A DNA stretch of 64,000 bases from Sphaerolaimus hirsutus (Eukaryota; Nematoda; Chromadorea; Monhysterida; Sphaerolaimidae). The notes under the pieces were generated by a model. The model saw only the letters and a list, made by a program, of their open reading frames with translations. It was not told where the DNA came from and did no database searches. The stretch lies in contig OZ038457.1 of the NCBI GenBank assembly GCA_964036195.1, positions 7,839,147-7,903,146 on the forward strand. The letters run 5' to 3'. Shown here in pieces: positions 23,110-38,100 of the stretch (the stretch's first letter is position 1; the number at the start of each line of letters is the position of its first letter). Both the position numbers and the translations under genes were made by a program.

Positions 23110-26100
23110 CTGGGGGTCGAGGGGGGGGGGGGGTTGTTTGGTGCAAGTGAATTGTGTGAATTTTGGATAATTGCGAGGTTTCGGGTTTTTTTAATTGATG
23201 CCAATTACATAGGTACGTAAGTTTTGAACTCTTACCTACTCACTTGCCCACTTTTACCACCCCGTTCATTGAACTGTTTCATGGAAAATGCATAGTATTT
23301 TATTATAAAAATTAACATTGACCGGACGCTTAATTTAAGTCGCACGTTCCTCGTACGATCCTAAATATCTGATGCAATACAGCGGCATTCAACTCAACTA
23401 CCCTTCCTAGTGCCCTACAAAATCATGGCGCCATTCCACTGAAAATAAAAATTATCATAATCATTCATAACAATATTTGCCACAAAAATAACTCACTATA
23501 ACACGCAGGGTACTTGTCAAATTTGTTCGGTCCCACACATGTCATCCTTCCATTGTAAGTGGGCAAGTAACCCTTATTACAGGTCAGACGCAGCGACTCG
23601 CCCTTGGCGTATATTCCCTGGAAAATGGGTTTTTAAAAACTTATTTAAAAAAAACTTTTTAAAAACGTCAACAGAAGAAGCGTGCGAACTGGGGGTTTAT
23701 CTGTCATTTGTTCCGGCTTGTAGTGCCCGTTCTCATCGTGTATGCCCATTTCTTTTGTGTCGCACGCTGCGCGGTTATTTTTCAGTTATTGCTATTTATT
23801 TTTTAGATAATAGAGCAAGTGATATTCATGTTAGTTACCGTATTTCCTCGAAATACCCCTCCACCCCTCAAAATGGGCACTATGAACTTATAAACCTCCC
23901 CCCCTCGAAATACCCCCTCCAAATTCAGTGTGAACGGAACGTAGATGACAAATGCCGCGGGAAACGCAGATCACGCGTGAAAAACAATGACTGTGTTATG
24001 TTAGAACATGGTTTTTACCGTCTACGTACTTATATCAGTCTATAGAGTCTTATAAATGGCGGTTTTTGTTGCATCTTTTGACGTCTGTGTATGTTTCAAA
24101 CAACGATTTAGTACTGGGATTTCAAAAAATTTCTGGCGAAATAATAAACCCCACTCGAAATAACCCCCCCCCCCTTCGTTTAATCCCCCTCAAAATTTCC
24201 ACTCTGAAAAAATAAACCCCCCGGGGGGTAATTCGAGGAAATACGGTAGTTAGCATTTGAGTTCGCCTGTAGATTTGCGAAGGCGATATTGAAAGTGCAA
24301 AATCAAATGGTGAAGTGTTTTCAAGTCATCAGCGGCCAGTCTCGCAAAAGACGAAGTTAACAGTTCAAAGCAAAGGAAAAAGACGAATAGCAAGTTAAGA
24401 GTAAACTTTGAACCTTAAACTTAACCGTTAACATTTACTCGTAACTTTTCACTCTCTACTTTTTACTTCAGTTTTAACTTTGAATGTTACTCTTAACTTT
24501 TTACGTCACTCTTAGCTTGCCATTTGTAATTTTACTTCCATCTCAACTTTAAACATTCAACCCGACATGAATGATGCATATTGATCATTTTTGGCAAGGA
24601 AATGCCTCTCTGCAGTTCGCTTTTGCATGTGCAAATGTACGATTTCTCCCTATTAAAATACCTTCGACGCATTTGTGAGCTGAAGGTGATACATCCCAGG
24701 TTTTCGGACCGACGCAGTACGCCGTTTCTCGGCCCTGGTTTGTGTAGCCTGAAAAAGATAAAAAGTATTAGGTTGTAAACTAAATACCCAAGTTTCATTT
24801 TTTGCGATCTCACATACACATACATTCATGCGTACCATTATGTTGTACATAATCCGATTTTGATTTTAGGCCAGATTTATTCTATTTGTCTAAAGTCTAA
24901 AACAACGGTCTTGAAAAAATTTTATTACAATTATTTTTCATGTTGAAAAACCGGGTCAAATCGGCAAATTTAGACATCACTAATGCGACCACAAAAATTT
25001 AATCTGCAGGTTGTCCTGATCATTTGAAGTGTTAGACGATCCGAATCGGCCCAGAAATGGTCCAGTTATTAAGCTTCAAAGTCAATGTGCGGATGTGCAA
25101 AATGACAACTTTTTATAGACCCCCCTTATCTCAGGACTGGTGGATTATTCGAGCAAACCACAACAATTCGTCATAGCCCAGACCCCAAACCCCAACATAC
25201 TCGAACGGCATCAAAATCGGCCGATGTACAACAGCATGGGACGCATGAATGTGTGTATGTGAGATCGCAAAAATTTAACTTATTTAGTTTCCAACCTAAT
25301 ATAAATATTCGACGACAGGAAACGCGCATTGGCGCTGCACACACCAGTTTACTGCCAGTAAACTAAAAATTTGGAAAGCCAATACATCAACATTGATTGG
25401 CATTTGAGTTTGTCATCTGGCATCTGAGATTAAGTGTTCAATAATCACAGTTGACGGTGAGTAAAACGACTTATTCCAGTAAACTCAAATGCATTCAAGG
25501 TTGATTTATGAGTTTATAAAATACTTTAAAATTTCATTATAAAACTAGTGCGTGCAGCGACATGCATCTTGCAGTGTCAGATACGCAGAAATGCTTCTAA
25601 CAATCTTTCAAAGACAAACCTTGGTTGCACGTGATGGTAGCAATGGCGCCAGGGGGTAACGGTGATTCCGTTGTGGAATATTTGACCACGGCATTCGGTA
25701 CATTGAACGGGGAGCAGCCTGCGACATAAGTTCCGTTTGAGTATGCAACTTTTACAATGACACCTTTCCTTGGCATTCAGTTCAATCGTGATCAATGAAT
25801 CGGGTCGGTGGGGTATCAATGGCGATGAAATGTTGTTACAATTTAGTACGGTCCGAATTTTTTTTGAAAAATTATTTCCGAAATTTCTGTACAATTTTCG
25901 ATTGTTTTAAGCAGTGTCAATTTTTGGTTTTCCCAGGGAACTTTATCTTTGTCACTATTTCTGTCATTTTTCCATGTCATTACACTTTTCATACTTTTTG
26001 TCACTCCTCTTCCATCAGTTACAAGATTTTCCTCACAACCCATAAACGGTCAAATTCAACCCCCAATTCTCACCCCCTCACCGCACCCATCGCAAACCCC

Positions 26101-29100
26101 CTCGTTCGCACCGAAACGCAAACTCCGAACCCTCAAAGTATTTACAAACCAGGCAAGCATTTCGGCGGGGTTCGATCAAAATGTCCCGCAGCGTCGCAAG
26201 TCAATCTCTCGGGCCCGGCGAGCACGTGGCCGGAGTCGCACAAGATGGACAGATAGTCGCCCACGTTGAGCATTTTGCTCCCGTTCGAACTTCTCACGGT
26301 GCCGTGATCGATTTTGATCGATGACGAGTCGCAGACTGCGCGGTTGGGGTTGGTTTCGTTTTCATTGGTGGGGGGGGGGGGGGGTAGTAAGAAGTGAAGT
26401 AAATTTCGACATAAGAAATAGTGCAAAGAAAAATCACGAGTTACATGGAAAAATCTACACAACAAATTTTTATGCGCAAAGTTACACTATCAAACATCCA
26501 AAATAATATTTCTTTATAATCGATTTTTTTCATATTGAATATCGACTTGGGGGTTAATTCTCGATTTGTATGCAAATCAATACATGAATTTTTCTAACAC
26601 CAGTCAGAATTTCCGACTAGGTAACATTTCTCACTATTTACGTAGTTTCGTTCAATTTCGATTTGCATATAAATACATAAATATTTACGTATAATATTTA
26701 TAATAGTTTGTAGGGGTACACATGACATAAAAACCTCCTACTGCTAAGTGCTAACCCCCCTACCCGGCCCGGTGCTCATCTATGCCACTCCATAGATGAG
26801 CAGCTAAAGATGAAACGGTATAGATGAGCAGCGGGTATAGATTTGCAACAGGTTTAGATGACTACTAGGCCTACGCCACATAAACAACCAGCGAAGTATA
26901 CCGTGCGGTCACTGAAATCTTTTAAAATATCGAAAAAATAAAGTAACGCACCAGCGGAGCACTGAGGGAAGCCTGCACTCCACGTGTCCAAATCCACGCA
27001 CGTTATACTCCCCGTCCCTATCAACATGTAGTTTGAGTTGCACTTGAAACGTAACTGGGTACCTTTGGGTACCCGACCCTCGGCTGAACAGTTATACTCT
27101 TCGCTGTTACGGTGATCTGGCCGTTGTACTTCTGCCACCATGTGCTGCTGTGCGGGAATGCCGCAGGCTGAGGGGGGGGGGGGATTTACAAAAAAATCAT
27201 TTTCGATGGTGAAAAAATGGAATATATGATGTCCAAAACAAATTATGATGAGAATTTAGACGACCTGCAGAAAAACATTAGTGTCTGTCTATTATACGTG
27301 GATACACAATTAATTAAAATATCAATTTAGATAAAAAGTGAAGAACGGATAATAGGCAGAGTTGTGAAGAGTACCGAACATTTTTCAAGGTATTTCTTTT
27401 CAACGTTTATTTCAACGCTAATTAGTCAATCAACCAGACCGCCAGTCCCGTGCCCTGTAAAGTGTCATGTCAAGTGTCAATCAAAAGAAAGAAGTAAAAT
27501 TTTATTACTAGAACTTTCTCATCGAGACATTGAGTTTGACATTTCGCATGGCATTTGACAAATTTCGAACGACAAACGTAGAAACAACGCGATTCACTGT
27601 GACGCATTGGAAACCTCAGTTCACAATTCACAGGCTGCGGGTCCGCCCCCATGTGCACCACTTCCAGCACGCCCCCAGCCCTCCCCGCCCACTCACTAGG
27701 CAAGCACACGGGGACCTTCTCGGCCCACTTGCCGTCGGTTCCGCAAGTGACGGACACCTTGCCCTGCAGCACGTAGTGGGTAATGCAGCTGAAGGTGGCC
27801 GAGGTGCCGGCGAGCGACTGGCCCATCTGGTTGGGCAGCCGGCTGTAGTGCACGCTGCCATCGGCGATGTTGAGTCGGGGACACGCTGGGGGGGTGGGCA
27901 TATGAAAAATTGTTTAAAAGAATTTGATATGATTTTGAAATACTTTTTTGTTTATATATTTTTCTGGGATTTTTCAGAGAGATTTAAATATATTTTTCGA
28001 AAGAGGTGTTTTCATTCTATTTTTGTCTTAATTTTCTGACACTTTATTTAATTATATTTTCAGATAATTACCACTTTTTGGAACTCTAATGGCGGTATAT
28101 AGTGCGGGGTAATTCCGTATTTCCTCGAAATACCCCCCCCCCCTTGAAATACCCCCCCCCCCCCCCTCGTTTGACCCCCCCCCCCTCTCGAGACCACTAT
28201 GAAACAATCACCCCCCCCCCTCGAAATACCCCCCCCCCCAAATTGAGTGTAAAGAGAACGTACATGACAAATACGGCAGTTTATGTTCTGCGTAGTGCAG
28301 AACACACGTTAAAACAATGTCGGAATCACGTTAGAACAGTGTTTATACCATCTACGTACTAATATTAGTCTACAGAACCTTATAAATGGCAGTTTTTGTT
28401 GCATTTTTCGACGTCTGCGTACGTTTCAGACGACAATTTCGTACTTGGTTTTCAAAAATTTTCTTGTGAAATAATAACCCCCCCCCCTCGAAATACCCCC
28501 CCCCCCCCTCGTTTAACCCCCCCCCCCCTCTCGGGACCACTATGAAACAATCACCCCCCGGGGGGTATTTCGAGGAAATACGGTATATATAAATATTATT
28601 TTCTATTTTTCCTATTTCCATCTTATTTATTTCGACATAGAACTTGCTACGAAAAGCTACCCAAACTCCCCGCTACCATAACCCATCAATTATCACCCCC
28701 CTCACCAGGTACGCAATTAGTCAGCGGTCTATTCCACACGCCGGGCGCCGTACACTGTATACTCTGTCTGTCCGCGTCGGCGAGCACCCAGAGGTCGTTC
28801 TTGCACCTGGCCGTGGCGGCGCCGCCCACCTCGATGGCGATCTTCTCGGTCATGTTCAGGGTGCCCACGTAGGACACCGAGATGGACGAGTCGATGTTCG
28901 GAGGGGGGCCGCAGTCTGTGGGGGGGGGAGGGTGTTGGGGGTGTGGATGCGGCAGCAGTATACAATATAATAGCCATTGACATTAAATAAATGGATAGAT
29001 AAGTCCGAAAATAAAGATGTCACAGGTTTGCGGAGATATTCCGGACTTTAAGCCGGAATTACAGCTCAGCGGCGTTTGACGTGAAATGATGACGTCGTAA

Positions 29101-32100
29101 AATTGATTACCGTGATACCTCGAAATACCCCCATGGGGGTTTATTATTTCGCCAGCAAAATTTGAGGGGGGGGGGTTAATTCGAGGAGGGGTTTATTATT
29201 TCGCCAGAAATTTTCGTAAGTTTCGTAGTAAATAGTAGGCATTTGCATACCCAAAACAGGTAATAAATGTGTCCAAACAGGAGACATTTGTACAATAAAA
29301 CGTTGATAGCTACACAAACTAGTCTATGTGTAGTTGCAATGCAAATTAACAGTAATATACATCATGTCCATTGCATACATGACGTATTTATTATGTACAT
29401 GACGTACATCATTCCGAGGGGGGGGGTATTTCGAGGGGGGGGGTTATTATTTCCCCAGCCCATTTTGAGGGGGGTTTATTCGAGGGGGTATATTCAAGGG
29501 GGGGGGGGATAATTCGAGGTAATACGGTACATCAAAGTAGACATAGGTACAGCGTTGAAATTTCAGAATTTGATAGTTCTAGTAATTGTGTGTAATGTCT
29601 TAAAAAAATTAAGAAAATAACTATTATTTAATAAGTTATTAATTTTACGTCAAAATTTACACATTCAATTCTACAATGTCATCATTTCACGTCAAACGCC
29701 GCTGAGCTGTAATTCCGGCTTCAAAGAGCGAATTGGCACGATTGGGACTAAATTTCCGGAAAATGTCCGTAAAAGTGGGAACCCTGGGAGGAAGCGCAAA
29801 TCGCTTTCCCGCAATTTACATAAGAAAACATATGGCGAGAAAAAACCTATCATTGAAAAAGGTGGTCTCCTAATCCCGTCAAAAATTACCCCGAATTGAA
29901 CAATTTCAATTTTACAGATTAAAACAATCTGTGCACGACTGTGCAAGTCAAGAACCCCTAAGTCAAAGAATTTCAAATGAAATCAATAAAAAAGACACTT
30001 TAAAATACAATCAAGCATACTAACATGGCACGCAGATGGAAGGTATGCACTTGTGTCTTCCCCCACTTTTATCATACATCCATTGGCCGTCCGTGCATAT
30101 GGCCGTGGGCGGGCCGCACAGCAAGTGGTTCTGCGAGGGGATGTGAAAGGGCGGTTGCTTTTTTGAAGGGGAAATTAGCGTTCAAACGGAATTGATGTTT
30201 CGGGATTGATTGGGGCATTCTGGATAGGGATCGGTATTTAGTATTTCCGGTATCGGGATCGGCATTTTGGCAAAAAAGTCTGAAAATTTGGGATTTCTTC
30301 TAATCTTACAAAAAAGTCACCGCTAAATAAATACACACTTGGATGCCACATAAGTGTTGGAAAATTCACAATGAAAATTTCCATTCACATTTCTCAGTAC
30401 AAACAGCCATTTTTTCATGTTTCACTACTGGGTTCTGGGTTGGGATTTTTCAAATCTCGGAGAAGTAAAGAAACGTGACAAACGTGCGTGCAACGGAATT
30501 TGGCAACGGTGCCCCCAGGGGCGTAGTTTCCCTTGATGTTGTATGTTACTTCTCCATTGCGAACCAGTAGAGTCATTGGGCAATCTGCAGTGGTGCGAAA
30601 ATGTACTTTGTATGTATTGGGGCTGCACACACTAGTCAACTGTCAGGAAACTAATTTTTTTAATAAATTCATTAATAGACTTTGAATGACATTTGAGTTT
30701 ACTGGAATCTGTTCGTCAAGTACAGTTGATGTAAAGTAAAATAGCTGAAAATCTAGTTTCTGGTATATAAAAAAGTACCGACTGCCTGTATCCCTGTGTT
30801 TCCCGCGCTAAATAAATTTGAAGCCCCTCCAAAAAAATGACACTCACATTCGAGGCACTTTCCCAGGGGCTTGTCCCAATTTCCCATGTTGCAGTGCGAC
30901 AAGGACGATCCCTCCATTTCGAATCCTTCCCTGAAGTTTCAAAGTTTCAATGGATTCAAAGTTATTGATGGGAATTTGGAAGTAAAACTGGAGGTTGAAT
31001 TTGTGATGATAAAAATGCTAGAAACATTTTTTTGATGTAGGCGCTAATAGAAAATGGCGCTGTTTAAATATTTATTGGGAAAAACGCTGGCGCTAGGGGG
31101 GTCATTTGCAGAATTGTGGAGTGGGCAGAAAAAAGAACCAATTGTGGGACCTGTGTGCAAATCGATTTTGTCTGGTGCCAATTCCGAAAGTGGAGAAGTA
31201 AAAAGACAATGGATACCTATTTAAGTGAGAAGAAAAGTAATTCCATAAGTAGCAAGTGAAGAGACAGTTAAAAAGTCAAGGGATAAAAATTTTTACAAAT
31301 AAATGTTTTCGGCTTTTATTTTATTTATTTACTTGTTTTCAATTTTTTCATACTTTCACTTTTATAACATACTTGCAGTGCAGTCCCGCGGTGCCGCCGT
31401 GCGGGACCAAAGTTTGCACGGATATCGGCGTAGTGTCATTGTCCCTGTACGTGACCGTGCCGTTCGCCGTGTTGAACGACATTTTGCAACCTGAAATAGA
31501 AAATGGGATCCTGGCAGAAAATGTAAATCGATTACGGAAGTTGGGTCGAGGTTAATTCTGAACATACGGTCGATTTTTTTACATTTAGAGGAATGCTACG
31601 AAAATACTATACGCCCGACACATTTTGTCGGGGTGTCTATGTCGACAGCAGGGTTGGCAAAATCTCAGAAAAAAATAAAAATAAAATAAAAATAAAATGG
31701 AATATTCAAGAATAAAATAAAATAAAATAAAATGGAAAATTTAAGAATAAAAATAAAAATTGTATAAAAATTTGAATTTTTGTAAAATTTTTGTAAAATT
31801 GTATAAAAATTCGTATTTTTGTAAAATTGTATAAAAATTCATATTTTTTTGTAAAATTTTGTCTCATTGCTTGAGTCTCTACATTTTTATTCATGGATCT
31901 GGGGACAGTCCCAAGCATTGTAAAGTGTCAAATGTCATGAAATGTCATGCAAAGTGTCAATTGTCATGACAAATGTAAAGTAAAGTGTAAATTGTCATGA
32001 CATTTAAAAATTGAAATATCAATTGTCAAGCAAATAGTGTTCAAATCTCATGTTTTATTTCAAAATCTTATGTGTTGTATCCAAATTATGTTGTTGTTGA

Positions 32101-35100
32101 CTCCAAATCTTATGTGAACATTTGGATACAAAAACATAAGATTTGGATAGAAAACATACTATGGATACAAAAACACAAGATTTGGATATACAATTTACAC
32201 TTTGCATGACATTTGTCATGACAATTGCCACTTTGCTTGAAATTTTACATGACACTTGACATTTTGCATGACAATTGATACTTTACTTTACATTTGTCAT
32301 GACAATTGACACTTTGCATGACATTTTACAAATGTGCCCAGCACACTCCAGTAGTCCTCCTACTGAAAATGCAAACCATTCTTACCAATAGTTGTAACTT
32401 TACACTTGCAGCTAGCTAACGATACATACTGCATGCAACTTTTGAAAAGTAAGGGAAAAATTTGTCACAGGTTTTTCATGTATAGGTCTTATTATAACAT
32501 TTTTCTGGCCTTGCATGCATGTTTCTGATTTTTTGTAAAATTTTTGTAAAATTTTTGTAAAATTTTTGTAAAATTTTTGTAAAATTTTTGTAAAATTTTT
32601 GTAAAATGTGTCATTTTATTTTATTAATGACTTTTGGGAATAAAATAAAATAAAATAAAATGAAACAAGAATAAAATAAAAATGAAATAAAATTTTTATA
32701 CAATTTTTATACAATTTTACTAAAATGAATTTTTATAAAACCAACCCTGGTCGACAGGACTTTCTGGACTCCATACTCCATTTCTGGTACCAAATCGGAA
32801 CCAATTTTCAAAGACTTCTTCATTACCACTGTGTGAATAGATCACTGCCGATTACCCCGGGTGTGAAGTACTTAAGATACGTAAAATAAAGGGGGAATAA
32901 ACATTTGTATTTATTTCCACCAGTTCATGTAGAAAAGTCAACAAATTTAACAGCATTTACTGGTTGCCACTCCCAGACTCTGTAAAATGCTAAGTAAAAT
33001 GATATGTGAAACGTCAAAACACCAGTATTTACAAAAATGAAATAAATAACTCCTTTACATGAGTTTTAACACTTCGCAATACATTTGACAGGCATCTCCG
33101 AGTCACCCCCGCAAAACCCCAGCCCCAATCCCAGCCAACCTGGCAAGCAAACGGGCTTATTCTCGCAGATCCAAGTGACAACGACGGAACCCCCCGTTCC
33201 GCGCGCGCCGATGTCGCAGGTGCACCTGGGGGAAGTCCCAGAACCTGTAAAATGCCCTGTAAAGCGTCAAATGTGGTGCAAAGTGTCAGAAGTCATGTAA
33301 AATGCCCTGCAAAATGGCAAACGTCCATTTGCCATTTTCCAGGGCACTTTACACAACCTTTGATACTTTCCGCCACACTTGACCCTCTATAAGGTCCTTC
33401 ACAGGGTTCGGGACTGGCACCGGGTGGAGCCCTTCAGCAGATAGCCCTGGTCGCAGATCACGGTGGCCATGGCGCCAATGGGCAGGTAGTCCTCTTTGGA
33501 CGAGTACTCGCAGTGGCCGTGTTCCACGTGGTAGTCAGGCTTGCAGCCTGGGTGGAGGGTGGGGGGGGGGGTGTTTGGGGTTTACTGTGGGGGGGGGGCG
33601 GGGGGTTCGTTTGGACTGAAGCCTTCTGTGCATGTAAACCCGCTGTGCATGTAGACCCTACTTTTCACTCAAACTCGCTAATTTTCACACTTTTTTATAG
33701 ATTTTTACCTTCAAAATCACTATTTCATGTGTTTTATTGTTAATTTTCAGCTATTTTCTGTAGTATATGTGCTTGTATACCCATTTTTTGTATTTTTCAC
33801 ATACTTATAGCGATTGTTCTACCTTTTTTCTACATCATGAAAAAGCCTATATATTGAAACCCTGCGAATCCCCAACCCCCCTTCCCCCCCAATTTTTTTC
33901 CAGCTATCGATCACTCCAAAGGAGCGATGAGCTATTTATCTACCCAACCCCCTGGAGGGTCAAAATCTAGAATACCCCACAGCGCACGCACAGCGGGCAA
34001 ACATGCACATAGGCACAAGGCCTTTCGTTTGTATGGGTAGTGTGGTATTGTGTGAGTAAGAGTGTTCAGGGTTCTTATGATTGTCGCTAGTTATTTTCGT
34101 TGATTTGAGCATTTTTGAATATATTTTTATGGTATTTCATGTACATTTTTCGGCTGAAATTTTCGAGACAGATTCTCGAGTATTTCTCAATTTTTCTTAT
34201 GGGTTATGTCATCATCGATGCCAACTTAGTCCTCTCAATAAAACAAGTCCACGAACATTGTCCACATTAAAATGAATGTTGCCACCGGTACCGTGACTAG
34301 CCGATCTGGCAACCAGCACTTCCGTGTGCCGGTCCCAAACCCTTTAAAAGACTCTATAAATGTCATGTAACGTGTCATGTGTATCTAAATCTTGTTCTAT
34401 GGTATCCAAATCTGATGTTCTTTTTCCTAATCTTATGTCAAGTAATATTTGTATACAAATACATAAGATTTGGATACCATAGAATAAGATTTGGATACAC
34501 ATGACACTTTACAGGGTCTTTTGCATGACAGATTACCGTATTTGCTTGAATAGTTCCCCCCTTGAATAATTCCCCCCTCGAATAATCCCCCCCTGTAAGA
34601 TGAGTGAGGAAATAATAATTCCCCCACGAATAATCCCCCCTTTAAAGATTTGATTAATTTGTTCTACCTAATTTTAACAAAAATGGCACGTGTGTGTTTA
34701 TAAGGCATGTTTCGGGAAATGAGTTGATGGAAACATGCTTGAAAATTTTGACGAAATAATAATTCCCCCCTTTAATAATTCCCCCCTCGAATAGTTCCCC
34801 CCTCAAAACTGTCTGACGAAAAAATTATCCCCCAGGGGGATTATTCTAGCAAATACGGTACATTTTACAGGGTCTTTCATAGGATCTGGGAGGGACTGCC
34901 CTGCCCCCATGACTCACCAGGAACGCATCTTGGCTTTTTGTCGGGCCAAAGCCATCCGCCGGATGTAGTACACCGAGTTTCAAAACTCGTTTCACCAGTC
35001 GGTCCCGATCCCCGATCCACCAAATATCCACGTTTACAATTCAGCGTAACTTTGGAGCCGCATGTTAAGTGCCCCAATTGGCCCGATGCCAAAGCGGCGT

Positions 35101-38100
35101 TCTCGATCGTCGGCGGTGAGCACGCTGAAATTTTGATGCGTATTGAGGCTGATTTTTTAAGTGGGATTGAATAGATGTGGTCAAATCTGATCGGGATGGC
35201 TGACGCGGCCAAACTAGCATTGAGTCAAATATACACCATTCAATACGTTTGGCAACAGTTGCCAGGCGGCGGGCACTTGCTAGCCAGGTGTCAATACCAC
35301 ATGGAATTACATAAATAAGTGAGAAACCCGGTGAGTAGGAATGGCATCACGACCACACAGTGGCGGGCGGGCGGCACGATTTAAGCCTGCCGCACTATGA
35401 CATGGCACCATTCAAATTCTTTGCACTTTTCTTGTGGGGCCGTTGGCAGTTAGAACCTGGCACTCCGCCACGAAAATAGCGTCAACAGTGGAACGTGTTT
35501 TTTCAACCTGTAAGTCATTACTGAATCAGAGTAAAGCTAACTCGTTCTCAATAATGGTTTTTTATGGAGTGATTTTATATTAAAGTATTCACCACTAAAT
35601 GAGTGCCATCCGAAAAAAATTGAACCATTTTTGTGAATACACATAAGTATGCAACTTACGCGGATGGCACATGGGCTTCACATCGTTCGCCCAAATCCAC
35701 ACGCCATTCGAGCATGTTGCCGTCCACTGCAATAAAAATAAATATTTAGATGTCGACTCGTTTCAACTTGAATACCTAAGTATATAAATTTATGACCTAA
35801 AAAGGATCTTAATTACAATAAATTTATTTTATTTATAATACCTACCGTATTGGCTTGTTTTGAACCCCGGGCACTGTGTTTTTTCACAACGTCCTTACAG
35901 TGGCACTCAATTCAAGCATGGCACTCAATTCGAGCATGGTATTGTACTATTTCGTAGGACATTTAGAAGATGCTCCAATTCCATAACAGATACATATTGC
36001 TCAAGCTAGCTTTCTTCCGCTGACGTGTATTACATATTCCCATTCATTTACTAAAATTAACTGCAAAATAAATTTTCAATCTTCAATTTCCGTCGCGATA
36101 ATATTTGAATATATCAACCGAATGTCAAATACTTTCAAAATAAACGAAAAAAACTTTCTTATTTCGATCAAACATCCACTGCCATCATTCATCCATCCCA
36201 AACCCAATCTAAAACCCCCCCAAAAACGGACCACATTTGGCGAGTGCGGCAGAGTACACTGATTGGTCACGCCGAGCGTGCTGTGTTGTTCGCAGCGGAC
36301 GCTCATCTTGCAGCCCGGCAAGCCCGCCCCGTGCTCGTTTACCTTGCTGTACGAGATCTTCATGCGCGGCAGTATCATTTTGGGGCAGGCTGGAAAAGGT
36401 TGGGAGAGTGTTTAGTGGTGCTCAAAAGGGGTTTGGTTTTGTGGTGTTGAGTCTTTAGTGGACATGTATGTAAACTGGGACTAATTGCATATGCGGAAAC
36501 GAGTATTCATGCAGTGTCAATCAAAATAAAAGATTTTGCATGAGTTTTGACAAATTTTAAAGAAATTTTCACTTGACACTCGACAATTTACTCTAAAATT
36601 TACACTTTGCAGAATTCGGGATAGACCCGTATCGTGATTTACGGTCTCTCCTCCTAGCACACAGATATTGTAACAACAAAAAGCCGGCATAATTTCAATA
36701 TCATGGGGAAATTCGTTTGTTGCGTAGTTGATTTGACATACCGAAGTAGCTGTTTCACATACGCAAATGTTCAGCACGAACAATTACAAATAAGGTGAGG
36801 TGAAAAACGGCCCACCACCAAGTGCACCGATGCTGAGAAATTGCGTGAATGGACACAAGATGTGCAAGCGCAGGTAAACTGTGCATATGTTTCCAGTTTT
36901 CAGATATTTCCAATTTATTGCATTTGGTGGTGGGGCGCTCACTACAGATTCGGAGAAAATATATAATTCACGAATTTCGTCTGTATGGTATGTGACAAAT
37001 TATACAAAAAAAAACTGATGAAATGAGAGTACTCAAGTGAAACCAGTGATGGAATTGTGCACCAAAAGTAGATTACGCAAGTCGACAAGTGACATGTCAA
37101 GATATGTCAACTGTATTAACCAGCGCCAGCAGCAAGGGTATTATGGTAGTGACTAGTGATGTGAAAGCGCCATGGCGACTTTGTTTCAACTGTATCATTA
37201 AAGGCAATATCATTTTGGCGCTGGCACTATTGGCGCTTGGCGCCATGGCCCCCTGGCGCCTTTGGCGCTCGGTGCTAAGGTCCAGAAAAGCGCCATCGCG
37301 CTTTTGGCGCTTGGCGCCATTTTGCTGTGGCGCCATTGGCGCTTGGCGCTAGATCCGGAAAAGCGCCATGGCGCTTTTGGCGCTTGGCGCCAAAAGTCTG
37401 GCGCTTTTTACATCACTACCTAGTAGTGACACCTTCACTATTACCAACAGAAAAACCCGAAAGAATCCTCATAACTGCAGGAAAAGCTGTACTGTATCCA
37501 ACCACCCCTATGGCCTCATATTCCATCACTCGTATCATGAAAAAATATTTAAAAAATTATTGGGACCAAATCGAACGGGACCAAACAACGAGTACCGATA
37601 CCGATATGATCGGTCCCATTCTTACAATTTATATACACTCCGCGGACCGCACCGCATGCTATGCATTTTCTGAAATAAGCCCTCCAACATGACGTCATCA
37701 TTGATAAAAAATGTACTCGGCTTCACATTTTTCTTTTTAAATAATTTTGTTTGTGAAAGTGCACCCATAAGTATCCAAGACATAAGTAATTTCGGGCGCA
37801 CACTTTGCGGTCCGCCGAGTTAAGCACCCGGCTCACTGATAACAATACAATCGGCCGCAAGGGTCATCACAATACGATGGCGGTTTTGGCAACGCACTTG
37901 GAACGCACACGGGCACCTTGTCCCAGGCGCCGCCGTTCTCCCCTTCCGACATGCACTTTGCCGGCACGCTCGATTCCGGCACGTAGCCCGGCTTGCACTT
38001 GACCACCATCGACGTGCCAACCGGGTAGTTCTGAGTTGACATTTTGAGTTGTGATTTTCAGGGCTCAGTTCGGCTAGTGATGAAGTGAAAATACCTAGGT

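Noticed and set aside
28060-28621. Open frames rich in Gly or Pro on both strands.
   Set aside because: They are translations of the G/C tracts of an R1 element.
37089-37692. Open frames of repeated ALGA/WRLW type.
   Set aside because: They arise from GCGCCA repeat units, not from a gene.
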